Position numbers and translations under genes: made by a program. DNA of 5,204 nt. It comes from Erysipelotrichia bacterium. Its GTDB lineage: Bacteria; Bacillota_I; Bacilli_A; Erysipelotrichales; Erysipelotrichaceae. A model generated the notes under the pieces. The model was not told the origin of the DNA, did not search any database, and saw only the letters and a program-made list of their open reading frames with translations. This document shows positions 1-4,654 of this stretch, piece after piece; positions within the stretch are counted from its first letter, which is position 1; every line of letters begins with the position of its first letter. The stretch covers positions 1-5,204 of the forward strand of contig SABF01000132.1 of assembly GCA_009929095.1 (NCBI GenBank). The letters are read 5' to 3'.

Positions 1-300
1 ATACTTAATGCCATTATCTTCCACTTCAGCATTAAGAGATCTATAAGCTTTCCATGAATAAATTACATTCTCCTTAGATCTACTTATCCCATAAACACTT
101 ACTCTCTTAAATAAATCTGTATCAATATTTTCGTATGCTGTATATCCCGCTTTGGAAGTATATTGACTGACTGCATCCTGGATTGATTCAGTTCGAACCG
201 TATCCTGGTAGCACTGATATCCCTGTGCCATAAAAATACCGACAGTTCCTGTCAGAATAATAAGAATCGCCAGAAATACAATTAATATTTTTTTCTTCAT
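1..300 (-). CDS. Partial membrane-anchored or secreted protein of unknown function (N-terminal 100 residues)
   Basis: The frame is open from an ATG at 300-298 to the left edge, giving 100 residues with no stop, so the C-terminus lies outside the window. It starts with three lysines followed by a hydrophobic stretch (about residues 5-24, ILIVFLAILIILTGTVGIFM). This is a signal peptide or single N-terminal membrane anchor, with no lipobox cysteine at the usual place. The rest (about 25-100) is polar and rich in Tyr, Ser, Asp and Glu, and would lie outside the membrane. An in-frame TGA at 342-340 limits the start to the ATG or a TTG at 318-316; neither has a good Shine-Dalgarno site. The distal part is visibly more AT-rich than the genes to its right. 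A terminator directly upstream separates it from the neighbouring unit, so it needs its own promoter, which I cannot identify. I do not recognise the family; small DUF3139-like anchored proteins have a similar start, but that is only a guess. Confidence 0.6.
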   Translation of the reverse strand, partial: MKKKILIVFLAILIILTGTVGIFMAQGYQCYQDTVRTESIQDAVSQYTSKAGYTAYENIDTDLFKRVSVYGISRSKENVIYSWKAYRSLNAEVEDNGIKY

Positions 301-311
301 ATTATGATCAT

Positions 312-337
312 ACAGCAAAACCGCATTTCTGCGGTTT
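312..337 (-). terminator. Rho-independent terminator of the repressor/membrane-protein unit
   Basis: A perfect 8-bp stem (318-325 paired with 330-337; CCGCA/TGCGG plus three A-T pairs) closes a four-base loop that reads GAAA on the minus strand. On that strand the stem ends in TTT and is followed by one more T and then GCTG, so the U-run is short. It lies 25 bases after the stop codon at 363 and just before the next gene's start. This placement suits termination of the upstream minus-strand unit. Confidence 0.7.
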
Positions 338-362
338 CTTCACACTTACATTTTCGTAATAT

Positions 363-809
363 TTAAATCTTTTTTTCAATCTGATGAGCACTGATCATAA
401 AGCAGATCAGAATTGCATAAATCGTGAATACCAGAGTAAATGTCACTTCTATATGGTTCATCAATGCGGCAATCAGAGCTGCCGCCAGTGCTGCAGTTCC
501 AATCACAATCACGGTAACGTGAGATGCTCGATTATTAACTTCCTGCACCCGTTCATCATTAGCGGCATTCTGCTGTCTTTTTAAGTCTTCCGGTGACATA
601 TGCATAATTCTCCAAAGATTACCGATCCCAAGCACAAACGATGCGGCACCAATACCCGTCATCATGCCAGAAAACAGTCCCATGGAATAGCCCGCTGTAT
701 CATTCATGGTGAAACAGAGATACAGTCCAACCGCCAAAGACACAGCACCCAGAACAATCAGAAGCTTTTGAAATTCCTTATTCAGGCTAAATCCCATTCT
801 GCAGAACAT
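363..809 (-). CDS. Four-helix integral membrane protein paired with an HTH repressor
   Basis: The product has 148 residues and four predicted membrane segments at about 16-34, 43-66, 98-117 and 121-141. A cytoplasmic-looking loop at about 67-97 carries an NDERVQEV stretch at 84-91. A 'DER' motif before a pair of helices is common in small Bacillota and archaeal membrane proteins related to the DUF2178 type, and such genes often follow a small YozG-like HTH gene as here. The biochemical role of these proteins is not known to me. The ATG at 809-807 is chosen over Met5 because an AGGAGG lies 11 bases upstream; it would be 23 bases from Met5. That site sits inside the last codons of the repressor gene, whose stop at 815-813 is only three bases from this start, so the two are surely co-transcribed and probably translationally coupled. 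The repressor is likely to control this gene, possibly with the membrane protein affecting the repressor in return; that last point is inference. Confidence 0.85.
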   Translation of the reverse strand: MFCRMGFSLNKEFQKLLIVLGAVSLAVGLYLCFTMNDTAGYSMGLFSGMMTGIGAASFVLGIGNLWRIMHMSPEDLKRQQNAANDERVQEVNNRASHVTVIVIGTAALAAALIAALMNHIEVTFTLVFTIYAILICFMISAHQIEKKI

Positions 810-812
810 ATT

Positions 813-1013
813 TTAATTTTCCTCCTCGTCATTAAATATATCTTCGATCATGCAGTGAAACAGTTTTGCAATTCTGAATGCCAGCAGAATAGACGGATTA
901 TATCGTCCATTTTCAAGTGAATTAATCGTCTGTCTGCTGACTTCCAGTGCATTGGCCAGATCTTCCTGACTCATGCCCATTTCCTTTCGCTTTCTTTCCA
1001 AACAATTTTTCAA
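813..1013 (-). CDS. Small Cro/CI-type (HTH_3, YozG-like) transcriptional repressor
   Basis: This 66-residue protein is a single helix-turn-helix domain. Helices 2 and 3 are MSQEDLANALEV and SRQTINSLENG (about 14-36), followed by the typical YNPSILLAFRIAKLF and IEDIF segments seen in compact Bacillota regulators of this class. The C-terminus is acidic (NDEEEN). It starts with TTG at 1013-1011: GGAGG (1025-1021) lies seven bases upstream, while an ATG at 1027-1025 and another TTG at 1017-1015 are out of frame. It has no ligand-binding domain, so it must respond through another protein, through its own level, or through the adjacent membrane protein. It leads a two-gene unit with the membrane protein. 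The promoter upstream is bracketed by two copies of a GTAAAG-N4-CTTTAC type site, which points to autorepression. Family assignment is firm; the regulon beyond its own operon is unknown. Confidence 0.92.
   Translation of the reverse strand: MKNCLERKRKEMGMSQEDLANALEVSRQTINSLENGRYNPSILLAFRIAKLFHCMIEDIFNDEEEN
821..826 (-). promoter_or_regulatory. Ribosome binding site for the membrane-protein gene, inside the repressor gene
   Basis: AGGAGG on the minus strand, 11 bases from the ATG at 809. The same bases encode part of the Asp-Glu-Glu-Glu tail of the repressor, so the site is translated as part of the upstream gene. This supports coupling and fixes the downstream start. Confidence 0.75.
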
Positions 1014-1020
1014 TCAATCG

Positions 1021-1025
1021 CCTCC
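1021..1025 (-). promoter_or_regulatory. Ribosome binding site that fixes the TTG start of the repressor
   Basis: GGAGG on the minus strand, seven bases before the TTG at 1013. No in-frame ATG exists near it. The proximal operator half-site begins three bases upstream (1028), so a bound repressor would lie close to the ribosome-binding region. Confidence 0.75.
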
Positions 1026-1027
1026 AT

Positions 1028-1043
1028 GTAAAGTTTGCTTTAC
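1028..1043 (-). promoter_or_regulatory. Proximal operator (O1) for the HTH repressor
   Basis: A perfect inverted repeat, GTAAAG-TTTG-CTTTAC on the plus strand, extendable by one T-A pair on each side. It lies just downstream of the predicted -10 box and covers about +1 to +16 of the transcript, a position suited to blocking initiation or clearance. A 14-of-16 match lies at 1074-1089. The link to the adjacent repressor is inferred from position and symmetry. Confidence 0.65.
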
Positions 1044-1050
1044 ACTTATG

Positions 1051-1078
1051 AGTATAGTCGTCTCAATCAGAATGTCAA
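1051..1078 (-). promoter_or_regulatory. SigA-type promoter of the repressor/membrane-protein unit
   Basis: On the minus strand a perfect -35 TTGACA (1078-1073) and a -10 TATACT (1056-1051) are separated by 16 bases. Transcription should start near 1044, leaving a leader of about 30 bases before the TTG start. The distal operator overlaps the -35 box and the proximal operator begins at the start point. Confidence 0.8.
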
Positions 1079-1089
1079 GTGTGCTTTAC
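1074..1089 (-). promoter_or_regulatory. Distal operator (O2) for the HTH repressor
   Basis: GTCAAG-TGTG-CTTTAC on the plus strand. It matches O1 at 14 of 16 positions, with one half-site identical and the other altered by one base. It overlaps the -35 hexamer almost completely, so the altered base may reflect the demand of TTGACA on the same DNA. The centres of the two sites are 46 bp apart. Confidence 0.55.
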
Positions 1090-1094
1090 ATAAT

Positions 1095-1123
1095 AAAAAA
1101 ATCAGTCCTGATTCAGGACTGAT
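1095..1123 (-). terminator. Strong Rho-independent terminator after the ferredoxin-like gene
   Basis: A perfect 10-bp stem (1101-1110 with 1114-1123, ATCAGTCCTG/CAGGACTGAT) with a three-base loop is followed on the minus strand by six T residues (1100-1095). It begins ten bases after the stop codon at 1134 and closes the minus-strand peroxide-defence block. The opposite strand has no T-run, so it acts in one direction. Confidence 0.9.
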
Positions 1124-1133
1124 CGATTAATTA

Positions 1134-1619
1134 CTATCTATTCAGCAGTTCCAGCAGACGTCTGGCATCCTTTTCAGGAAAGTCAGCCGGCGGATTCTGA
1201 AGCAGAGATTCCAGCAGCATCTTTGTATCTGTATTCTGCGGCACCATGTATCCCACCTCACGATAAAGATCCTCAGCCATCATCTTACTGGAAATTTCCA
1301 TTGCTTTTGCCATCTGTTTTTCTTCCGGAGTTGATGCTTCTCTGCCGAATAAAGCTGCAGAAGTCTCCTGTTTTACTTTGGACGCAGCCAATGCAAGGAC
1401 TTCCTGTTTTACTGTTTCATCTTTTGCCTTCTGCTGAGGAAACGTTTCCGGCACCAGTGAGATCGCATGAGAGATACATGCATCAACACAGGCTCGGCAT
1501 CCTTCAGCACACTTGGCAAAATCAATCTGACCGTTTTCTGTATCAGAAGCACCTGTAGGGCATACATACAGACACAGGCAGTCCTTGGTGCATAAACGAA
1601 TATTTCTTACTGCATGCAT
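1134..1619 (-). CDS. Ferredoxin-like iron-sulfur protein with eight N-terminal cysteines and a helical C-terminal domain
   Basis: The 161-residue product has eight cysteines in its first 48 residues (10, 14, 16, 20, 37, 41, 44, 48), the number needed for two [4Fe-4S] clusters. The first set ends in CPTGA like a bacterial ferredoxin, but the spacing is C-x3-C-x-C-x3-CP rather than C-x2-C-x2-C-x3-CP. The second is C-x3-C-x2-C-x3-C, one residue longer than usual, with Ile in place of the usual Pro. Residues 60-161 are hydrophilic, probably alpha-helical, free of cysteine and unlike plain ferredoxins; I recall similar proteins in anaerobic Clostridia as uncharacterised 4Fe-4S binding proteins. 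The ATG at 1619 has AAGGAGG nine bases upstream, and the rubredoxin gene's stop is only one base away, so the two are tightly coupled. An electron-transfer role with that partner is likely; the terminal acceptor is unknown. TAG stop, strong terminator after it. Confidence 0.85.
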   Translation of the reverse strand: MHAVRNIRLCTKDCLCLYVCPTGASDTENGQIDFAKCAEGCRACVDACISHAISLVPETFPQQKAKDETVKQEVLALAASKVKQETSAALFGREASTPEEKQMAKAMEISSKMMAEDLYREVGYMVPQNTDTKMLLESLLQNPPADFPEKDARRLLELLNR

Positions 1620-1620
1620 A

Positions 1621-2286
1621 TTACGCTGCCTCCTTCTTCACTTCAAGAATCTTGAATGACGGTACTTTGCATACCGGGCAGATTTCCGGCGGTACATCTC
1701 CAACATAGACAAATCCACAGATGCTGCAGACCCAAAGCTTAGTATCCTTCAGCATTGCGTCGCCCTTCTGCTCATATTCATCAAGAATGGATTGATCCAT
1801 GGCACTGACTTTTTTTGCCCAGGTAAGCACCCGCATTGATCCGCGGTCGCTGACTGACACACTGGCTTCCATACCGGACTTAAGTCGACCGGCAATATCA
1901 GTTTCCAGAGCATTTCTCAATCCTTTTATATCGGTTTTCTGTTCAATCGACCTTTTGGAAAGATAATAATCGGCAAGTCTCGTCAAAAGTTTCTGTTCTT
2001 CCGGAAGGCACTGTTTTTCAGCGCCTTTCGCCAGATTGGAGAAGATATCACTGAGTTCACCAGCAGTATAGCCTGCTGTCTTCACTATTTCTGCGGTGGA
2101 TTCTGCAGCAGGCTCACTCACAGATTCCTCTTTCTTTTCAAAAGCAGATTTTGGAGCACTGCAGATTGGGCATTTCCAATCTGACGGAAGTGATTCCCAC
2201 TTTGTGCCAGCAGAAATTCCAATATCGGAAGCACCGGCCGATTCATCAAACACATATCCGCAGATTGTGCAGACATAAACTGACAT
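1621..2286 (-). CDS. Double rubredoxin-domain electron-transfer protein (rubredoxin, helical linker, rubrerythrin-type rubredoxin)
   Basis: The 221-residue product has a complete rubredoxin at residues 1-50, with C6-x2-C9-GYVFD and C39-P-x-C42 and the GTKWESLPSDWKCP loop. A shorter, rubrerythrin-type rubredoxin follows at about 184-215, with C187-x2-C190-G and C203-PV-C206. Each four-cysteine set should bind one iron. Residues 70-180 look alpha-helical, but the whole protein has no histidine, so the histidine-containing diiron centre of a true rubrerythrin is absent; it is better read as a one-electron carrier than as a peroxidase. C93 is an extra cysteine outside the iron sites. The ATG at 2286 has AGGA nine bases upstream. 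The ferredoxin-like gene follows after one base, and perR and katA lie upstream on the same strand. This suggests a role in electron delivery during oxygen or peroxide stress, which is inference from context. Automated annotation may call it rubredoxin or rubrerythrin. Confidence 0.88.
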   Translation of the reverse strand: MSVYVCTICGYVFDESAGASDIGISAGTKWESLPSDWKCPICSAPKSAFEKKEESVSEPAAESTAEIVKTAGYTAGELSDIFSNLAKGAEKQCLPEEQKLLTRLADYYLSKRSIEQKTDIKGLRNALETDIAGRLKSGMEASVSVSDRGSMRVLTWAKKVSAMDQSILDEYEQKGDAMLKDTKLWVCSICGFVYVGDVPPEICPVCKVPSFKILEVKKEAA

Positions 2287-2339
2287 GTTTCAGGTTCCTT
2301 TCTGACAGAAATCTAATCTCCGTCGCTCATTTCAATGAA

Positions 2340-2377
2340 AGGCTGGAAGTTTCCAATACTTCTGGACCTTCCAGCCT
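2340..2377 (-). promoter_or_regulatory. Long hairpin between perR and the rubredoxin gene (weak terminator or processing/attenuation element)
   Basis: A perfect 10-bp stem (2340-2349 with 2368-2377) encloses 18 bases that can form a further TCCA/TGGA helix with a seven-base loop, giving a bulged hairpin of 14 pairs. It starts six bases after the perR stop at 2384. On the minus strand it is followed by a U-poor TTCATT tail, so full termination is doubtful. Partial termination or RNA stabilisation between perR and the downstream genes is a fair reading. I see no convincing promoter in the remaining bases before 2286. Confidence 0.6.
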
Positions 2378-2383
2378 CACTTT

Positions 2384-2773
2384 TCAATCTTTTTTCTTTT
2401 GACACTCCGGACAGATACCGCTGAAGATCAGACTGTGCTGAACATCCTGATAACCGCTTCTCAGTGCAACCTGCTCATCCGCATGATGATCATCTTCCAC
2501 TGGAGCAATATCAATAACCGTTCCGCAGCACCTGCACAGCAGATGACTGTGATCTTCCAGACGCCAGTCATAGCGGTCGCTGCTGTTTCCCGGCACCGCC
2601 AGATATCGGATCTTTCCAGTCTCAGACAGCTGCGTCAGATTGCGATATACCGTCGCTCGGCTGATGTGAGGATAATCCTTATGAATCCGGTTATATACTG
2701 TCTCCGCACTTGGATGATCCTTACTTATCAATACTGTATTAAGTACTGTTTCACGCTGTCTGGTATTTCGCAT
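2384..2773 (-). CDS. perR: PerR, peroxide-sensing Fur-family repressor
   Basis: This 129-residue Fur-family protein has a winged-helix DNA-binding half (about 1-62, recognition helix SRATVYRNL at 38-46) and a metal-binding dimerisation half. The structural zinc site is present as C80-x2-C83 and C121-x2-C124. The regulatory metal ligands of Bacillus subtilis PerR (H37, D85, H91, H93, D104) correspond to H20, D69, H75, H77 and D88. An aspartate at the D104 position, where Fur has glutamate, marks PerR rather than Fur. In that family, iron-catalysed oxidation of the histidines releases DNA. It is about 16 residues shorter than the Bacillus protein, all at the N-terminus. The ATG at 2773 has AAGGA seven bases upstream. 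katA ends 71 bases before it with no clear terminator between, so at least part of its expression may come by readthrough from katA. Its likely targets are katA and its own cluster; this was not shown by a clear PerR box. Confidence 0.87.
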   Translation of the reverse strand: MRNTRQRETVLNTVLISKDHPSAETVYNRIHKDYPHISRATVYRNLTQLSETGKIRYLAVPGNSSDRYDWRLEDHSHLLCRCCGTVIDIAPVEDDHHADEQVALRSGYQDVQHSLIFSGICPECQKKKD

Positions 2774-2844
2774 AACAAGTTCCTTTCCAATGTCTTATGC
2801 CAGTATTTTACACTTGACGGCACTGTATTCGAAACCCTATATAC

Positions 2845-4440
2845 TTACATTTTATTCTCTGCAGTCTCGATGCAGGGGTCCTTGCATTCCGAGCAGGACA
2901 TCTCGCATGGTTTCGTTGAGAATTTGCCGCCTGGAAGTGTTTCCTTCACAAGAGCTTTATGGTCTCCCTCCGCAAGTTTATCAACTGTCTTCGGATCAAG
3001 TTTCAGTGCCTCTACCATGCGTTTTCCATAATCCTGATCAGCCCATGTACAGTGCACTGCATGACGATATTTAATGTTTTCAGAGCATGGAGCAATATTT
3101 CTTGCGGTGTTATCAATGAGGGCTTTCTTCTGATCTTCATTCATGACGCGGTAGAGATCGCCGCCGGCTCTGAAGCAATCATCCGTTGGATCATCAGCAG
3201 GATCATACCGCCACATTGCACCAGCAATATCCAGTGCCGGTTCCATGACATCCGGCTGTGCTGCCCAATAGCCTTCTGAATTCGGAGAATAAGCAGGAGC
3301 AGCACCGTAGTTTCCATCCGTACGCATCATTCCATCGCGGGAATAATCTGCAACCTCTGCATGCTTTGCCTGATTGACCGGAATCTGATTGTAATTGACA
3401 CCAAGACGATACCGCTGAGCATCTCCATAAACAAACAGCCTTCCCTGCAGGAACTTGTCCGGAGAGAAACCGATGCCCGGCACGACATGTGCAGGCGTGA
3501 AGGCAGACTGTTCTACCTCAGCATAATAATTCTCCGGCCAGCGATTCAATTCAAGTTCTCCTACTTCAATTAACGGGAATTCACTATGATGCCAGATCTT
3601 TGTAATATCGAACGGGTTTTCATAATGATTCTTGGCCTGTTCTTCTGTCATGACCTGAATGTACATTTTCCATTTTGGATAGTCCTTGTTCTTGATTGCA
3701 TTGTACAGGTCATGGCCGGCACTTTCACGATCCACTGCATTGATCTTTGCGGCCTCATCATCGGTCAGATTTTTTATTCCCTGTTCAGTTTTGAAATGAA
3801 ATTTGATCCAGACACGCTTATTTTCCTTGTTATACATGGAGTAAGTGTGCTCGCCATACAGATGCATGTGTCTGAAGCCATCCGGAATACCGCGGTCACT
3901 CATCACGACTGTCGTCTGATGGAAGGTTTCTGGAAGCAGTGTCCAGAAGTCCCAGTTGTTCTGTGCACTGCGCATGCCAGTATGAGGATCACGCTTTACT
4001 GCCCGATTCAGATCCGGGAATTTATGCACATCACGCAGGAAGAACGTCGGAGTATTGTTGCCAACCAGATCCCAGTTGCCCTCACGGGTATAAAACTTGA
4101 TTGCCACACCGCGAATATCACGTTCAGCATCTGCTGCCCCGCGTTCACCGGCAACTGTAGAAAAACGGACAAATACATCTGTCTTTCTGCCAATTTTCTG
4201 AAACAGATCAGCCTTGGTGTATTCTGTAATATCACTGGTAACCGTGAACTGTCCATATGCACCCCAGCCTTTGGCATGCATACGTCTTTCCGGTATCACT
4301 TCCCGGTCAAAGTGTGCCAGTTTTTCTAAAAGCCATACATCCTGCATCATAACCGGCCCACGCGGACCGGCAGTGATTGAATGCTCATTATTCTCAACCG
4401 GAGCACCAACCTCATTCGTCAGTTTCTTAAGATGGTCCAT
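2845..4440 (-). CDS. katA: Monofunctional haem catalase with a cysteine-rich C-terminal tail
   Basis: Catalase converts hydrogen peroxide to water and oxygen in the cytoplasm. The 531-residue sequence shows the full haem-catalase signature. The distal histidine H55 is in RRMHAKG, N128 in [11 protein letters not shown], and the haem-ligand tyrosine Y338 with R334 in [15 protein letters not shown]; their spacing matches bovine catalase (H75, N148, R354, Y358). The length suits a small-subunit, clade 3-like enzyme plus a short extension, without the flavodoxin-like domain of large catalases. The oddity is the last 20 residues, where C512, C516, C519 and C523 form C-x3-C-x2-C-x3-C, not part of the catalase fold. 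GGGAGG lies four bases before the ATG at 4440; the next in-frame Met residues (31, 32) are inside conserved sequence. It is the first gene of the block leading into perR, with a promoter and palindrome upstream that suggest stress-controlled expression. Confidence 0.97.
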   Translation of the reverse strand: MDHLKKLTNEVGAPVENNEHSITAGPRGPVMMQDVWLLEKLAHFDREVIPERRMHAKGWGAYGQFTVTSDITEYTKADLFQKIGRKTDVFVRFSTVAGERGAADAERDIRGVAIKFYTREGNWDLVGNNTPTFFLRDVHKFPDLNRAVKRDPHTGMRSAQNNWDFWTLLPETFHQTTVVMSDRGIPDGFRHMHLYGEHTYSMYNKENKRVWIKFHFKTEQGIKNLTDDEAAKINAVDRESAGHDLYNAIKNKDYPKWKMYIQVMTEEQAKNHYENPFDITKIWHHSEFPLIEVGELELNRWPENYYAEVEQSAFTPAHVVPGIGFSPDKFLQGRLFVYGDAQRYRLGVNYNQIPVNQAKHAEVADYSRDGMMRTDGNYGAAPAYSPNSEGYWAAQPDVMEPALDIAGAMWRYDPADDPTDDCFRAGGDLYRVMNEDQKKALIDNTARNIAPCSENIKYRHAVHCTWADQDYGKRMVEALKLDPKTVDKLAEGDHKALVKETLPGGKFSTKPCEMSCSECKDPCIETAENKM

Positions 4441-4455
4441 AATACCTCCCTGTCC

Positions 4456-4480
4456 ATTATTAGGACTTTGTACTAATAAT
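4456..4480 (-). promoter_or_regulatory. 25-bp near-palindrome over the katA -10 region, candidate operator
   Basis: An 8-bp perfect inverted repeat, ATTATTAG (4456-4463) and CTAATAAT (4473-4480), is separated by nine bases. Pairing continues inward after one mismatch, so 10 of 11 positions match around a three-base centre. It overlaps the predicted -10 box and start point, the classic place for a repressor. The classical PerR box (7-1-7, TTATAAT-N-ATTATAA) is not matched in register; the best overlapping 15-mer on the minus strand matches at 9 of 14 positions. The binding protein could be PerR with a variant site or another regulator. Confidence 0.6.
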
Positions 4481-4506
4481 ATGAATCTGTTTCAATTGAA
4501 AGTCAA
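4476..4506 (-). promoter_or_regulatory. Probable katA promoter
   Basis: On the minus strand a -35 TTGACT (4506-4501) is followed by the AT-rich run CATATTATT. A -10 can be read as TATTAT (4481-4476) with a long 19-base spacer, or as CATATT with 17. The leader to the ATG is about 30 bases. The non-ideal spacing would fit a promoter that is weak or regulated. Confidence 0.55.
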
Positions 4507-4586
4507 TCCATGTACACTGTTTAATCATGATTTATTCATATAAATAATTTATGCTGTTCAAAGAATCATATACTCTGATTCATTCA

Positions 4587-4595
4587 TGTTATAAT
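4587..4595 (+). promoter_or_regulatory. Extended -10 promoter for the divergent sensor gene
   Basis: TGTTATAAT is a perfect TGn extended -10 with consensus TATAAT (4590-4595). No good -35 lies 16-18 bases upstream, which extended -10 promoters can do without. Transcription should begin near 4602, leaving about 53 leader bases before the ATG at 4655. It lies about 100 bp from the katA promoter and fires in the opposite direction. Confidence 0.65.
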
Positions 4596-4654
4596 TCCTG
4601 TGAACGAATTAGGCTGATTGATCATTTCTTCATATCCGGCAGGTAAGGAGAGCA

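Noticed and set aside
1621..2286. Calling this gene a rubrerythrin
   Set aside because: The C-terminal domain is rubrerythrin-like, but no histidine is present anywhere, so the histidine-containing diiron peroxidase centre is missing.
2287..2339. Riboswitch or promoter directly upstream of the rubredoxin gene
   Set aside because: The stretch is too short for a riboswitch, and no -35/-10 pair with acceptable spacing is visible.
2384..2773. Fur or Zur identity for this regulator
   Set aside because: The aspartate at the position of PerR D104, the matching of all other PerR ligands, and the catalase neighbour favour PerR.
2774..2844. Separate promoter or terminator between katA and perR
   Set aside because: A TAAAAT resembling a -10 exists, but no matching -35 was found; the only inverted repeat is a 4-bp TGCC/GGCA, too weak for a terminator.
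2399..3031. Plus-strand open frame of 210 codons across perR and the end of katA
   Set aside because: It overlaps two well-supported genes on the other strand and shows no recognisable domain.
3586..4329. Plus-strand open frame of 247 codons opposite katA
   Set aside because: It is antisense to the highly conserved catalase core, its sequence is cysteine- and isoleucine-rich in the way of antisense shadows, and no ribosome site was evident.
4523..4532. AATCATGATT perfect 10-bp palindrome in the same intergenic region
   Set aside because: Too short and AT-rich to assign, with no second copy elsewhere in the window.
4532..4547. TTATTCATATAAATAA as a PerR box in the katA/sensor intergenic region
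   Set aside because: It is nearly palindromic, but matches the PerR consensus at only about 8 of 14 positions in an AT-rich stretch and lies upstream of the predicted katA -35 box.
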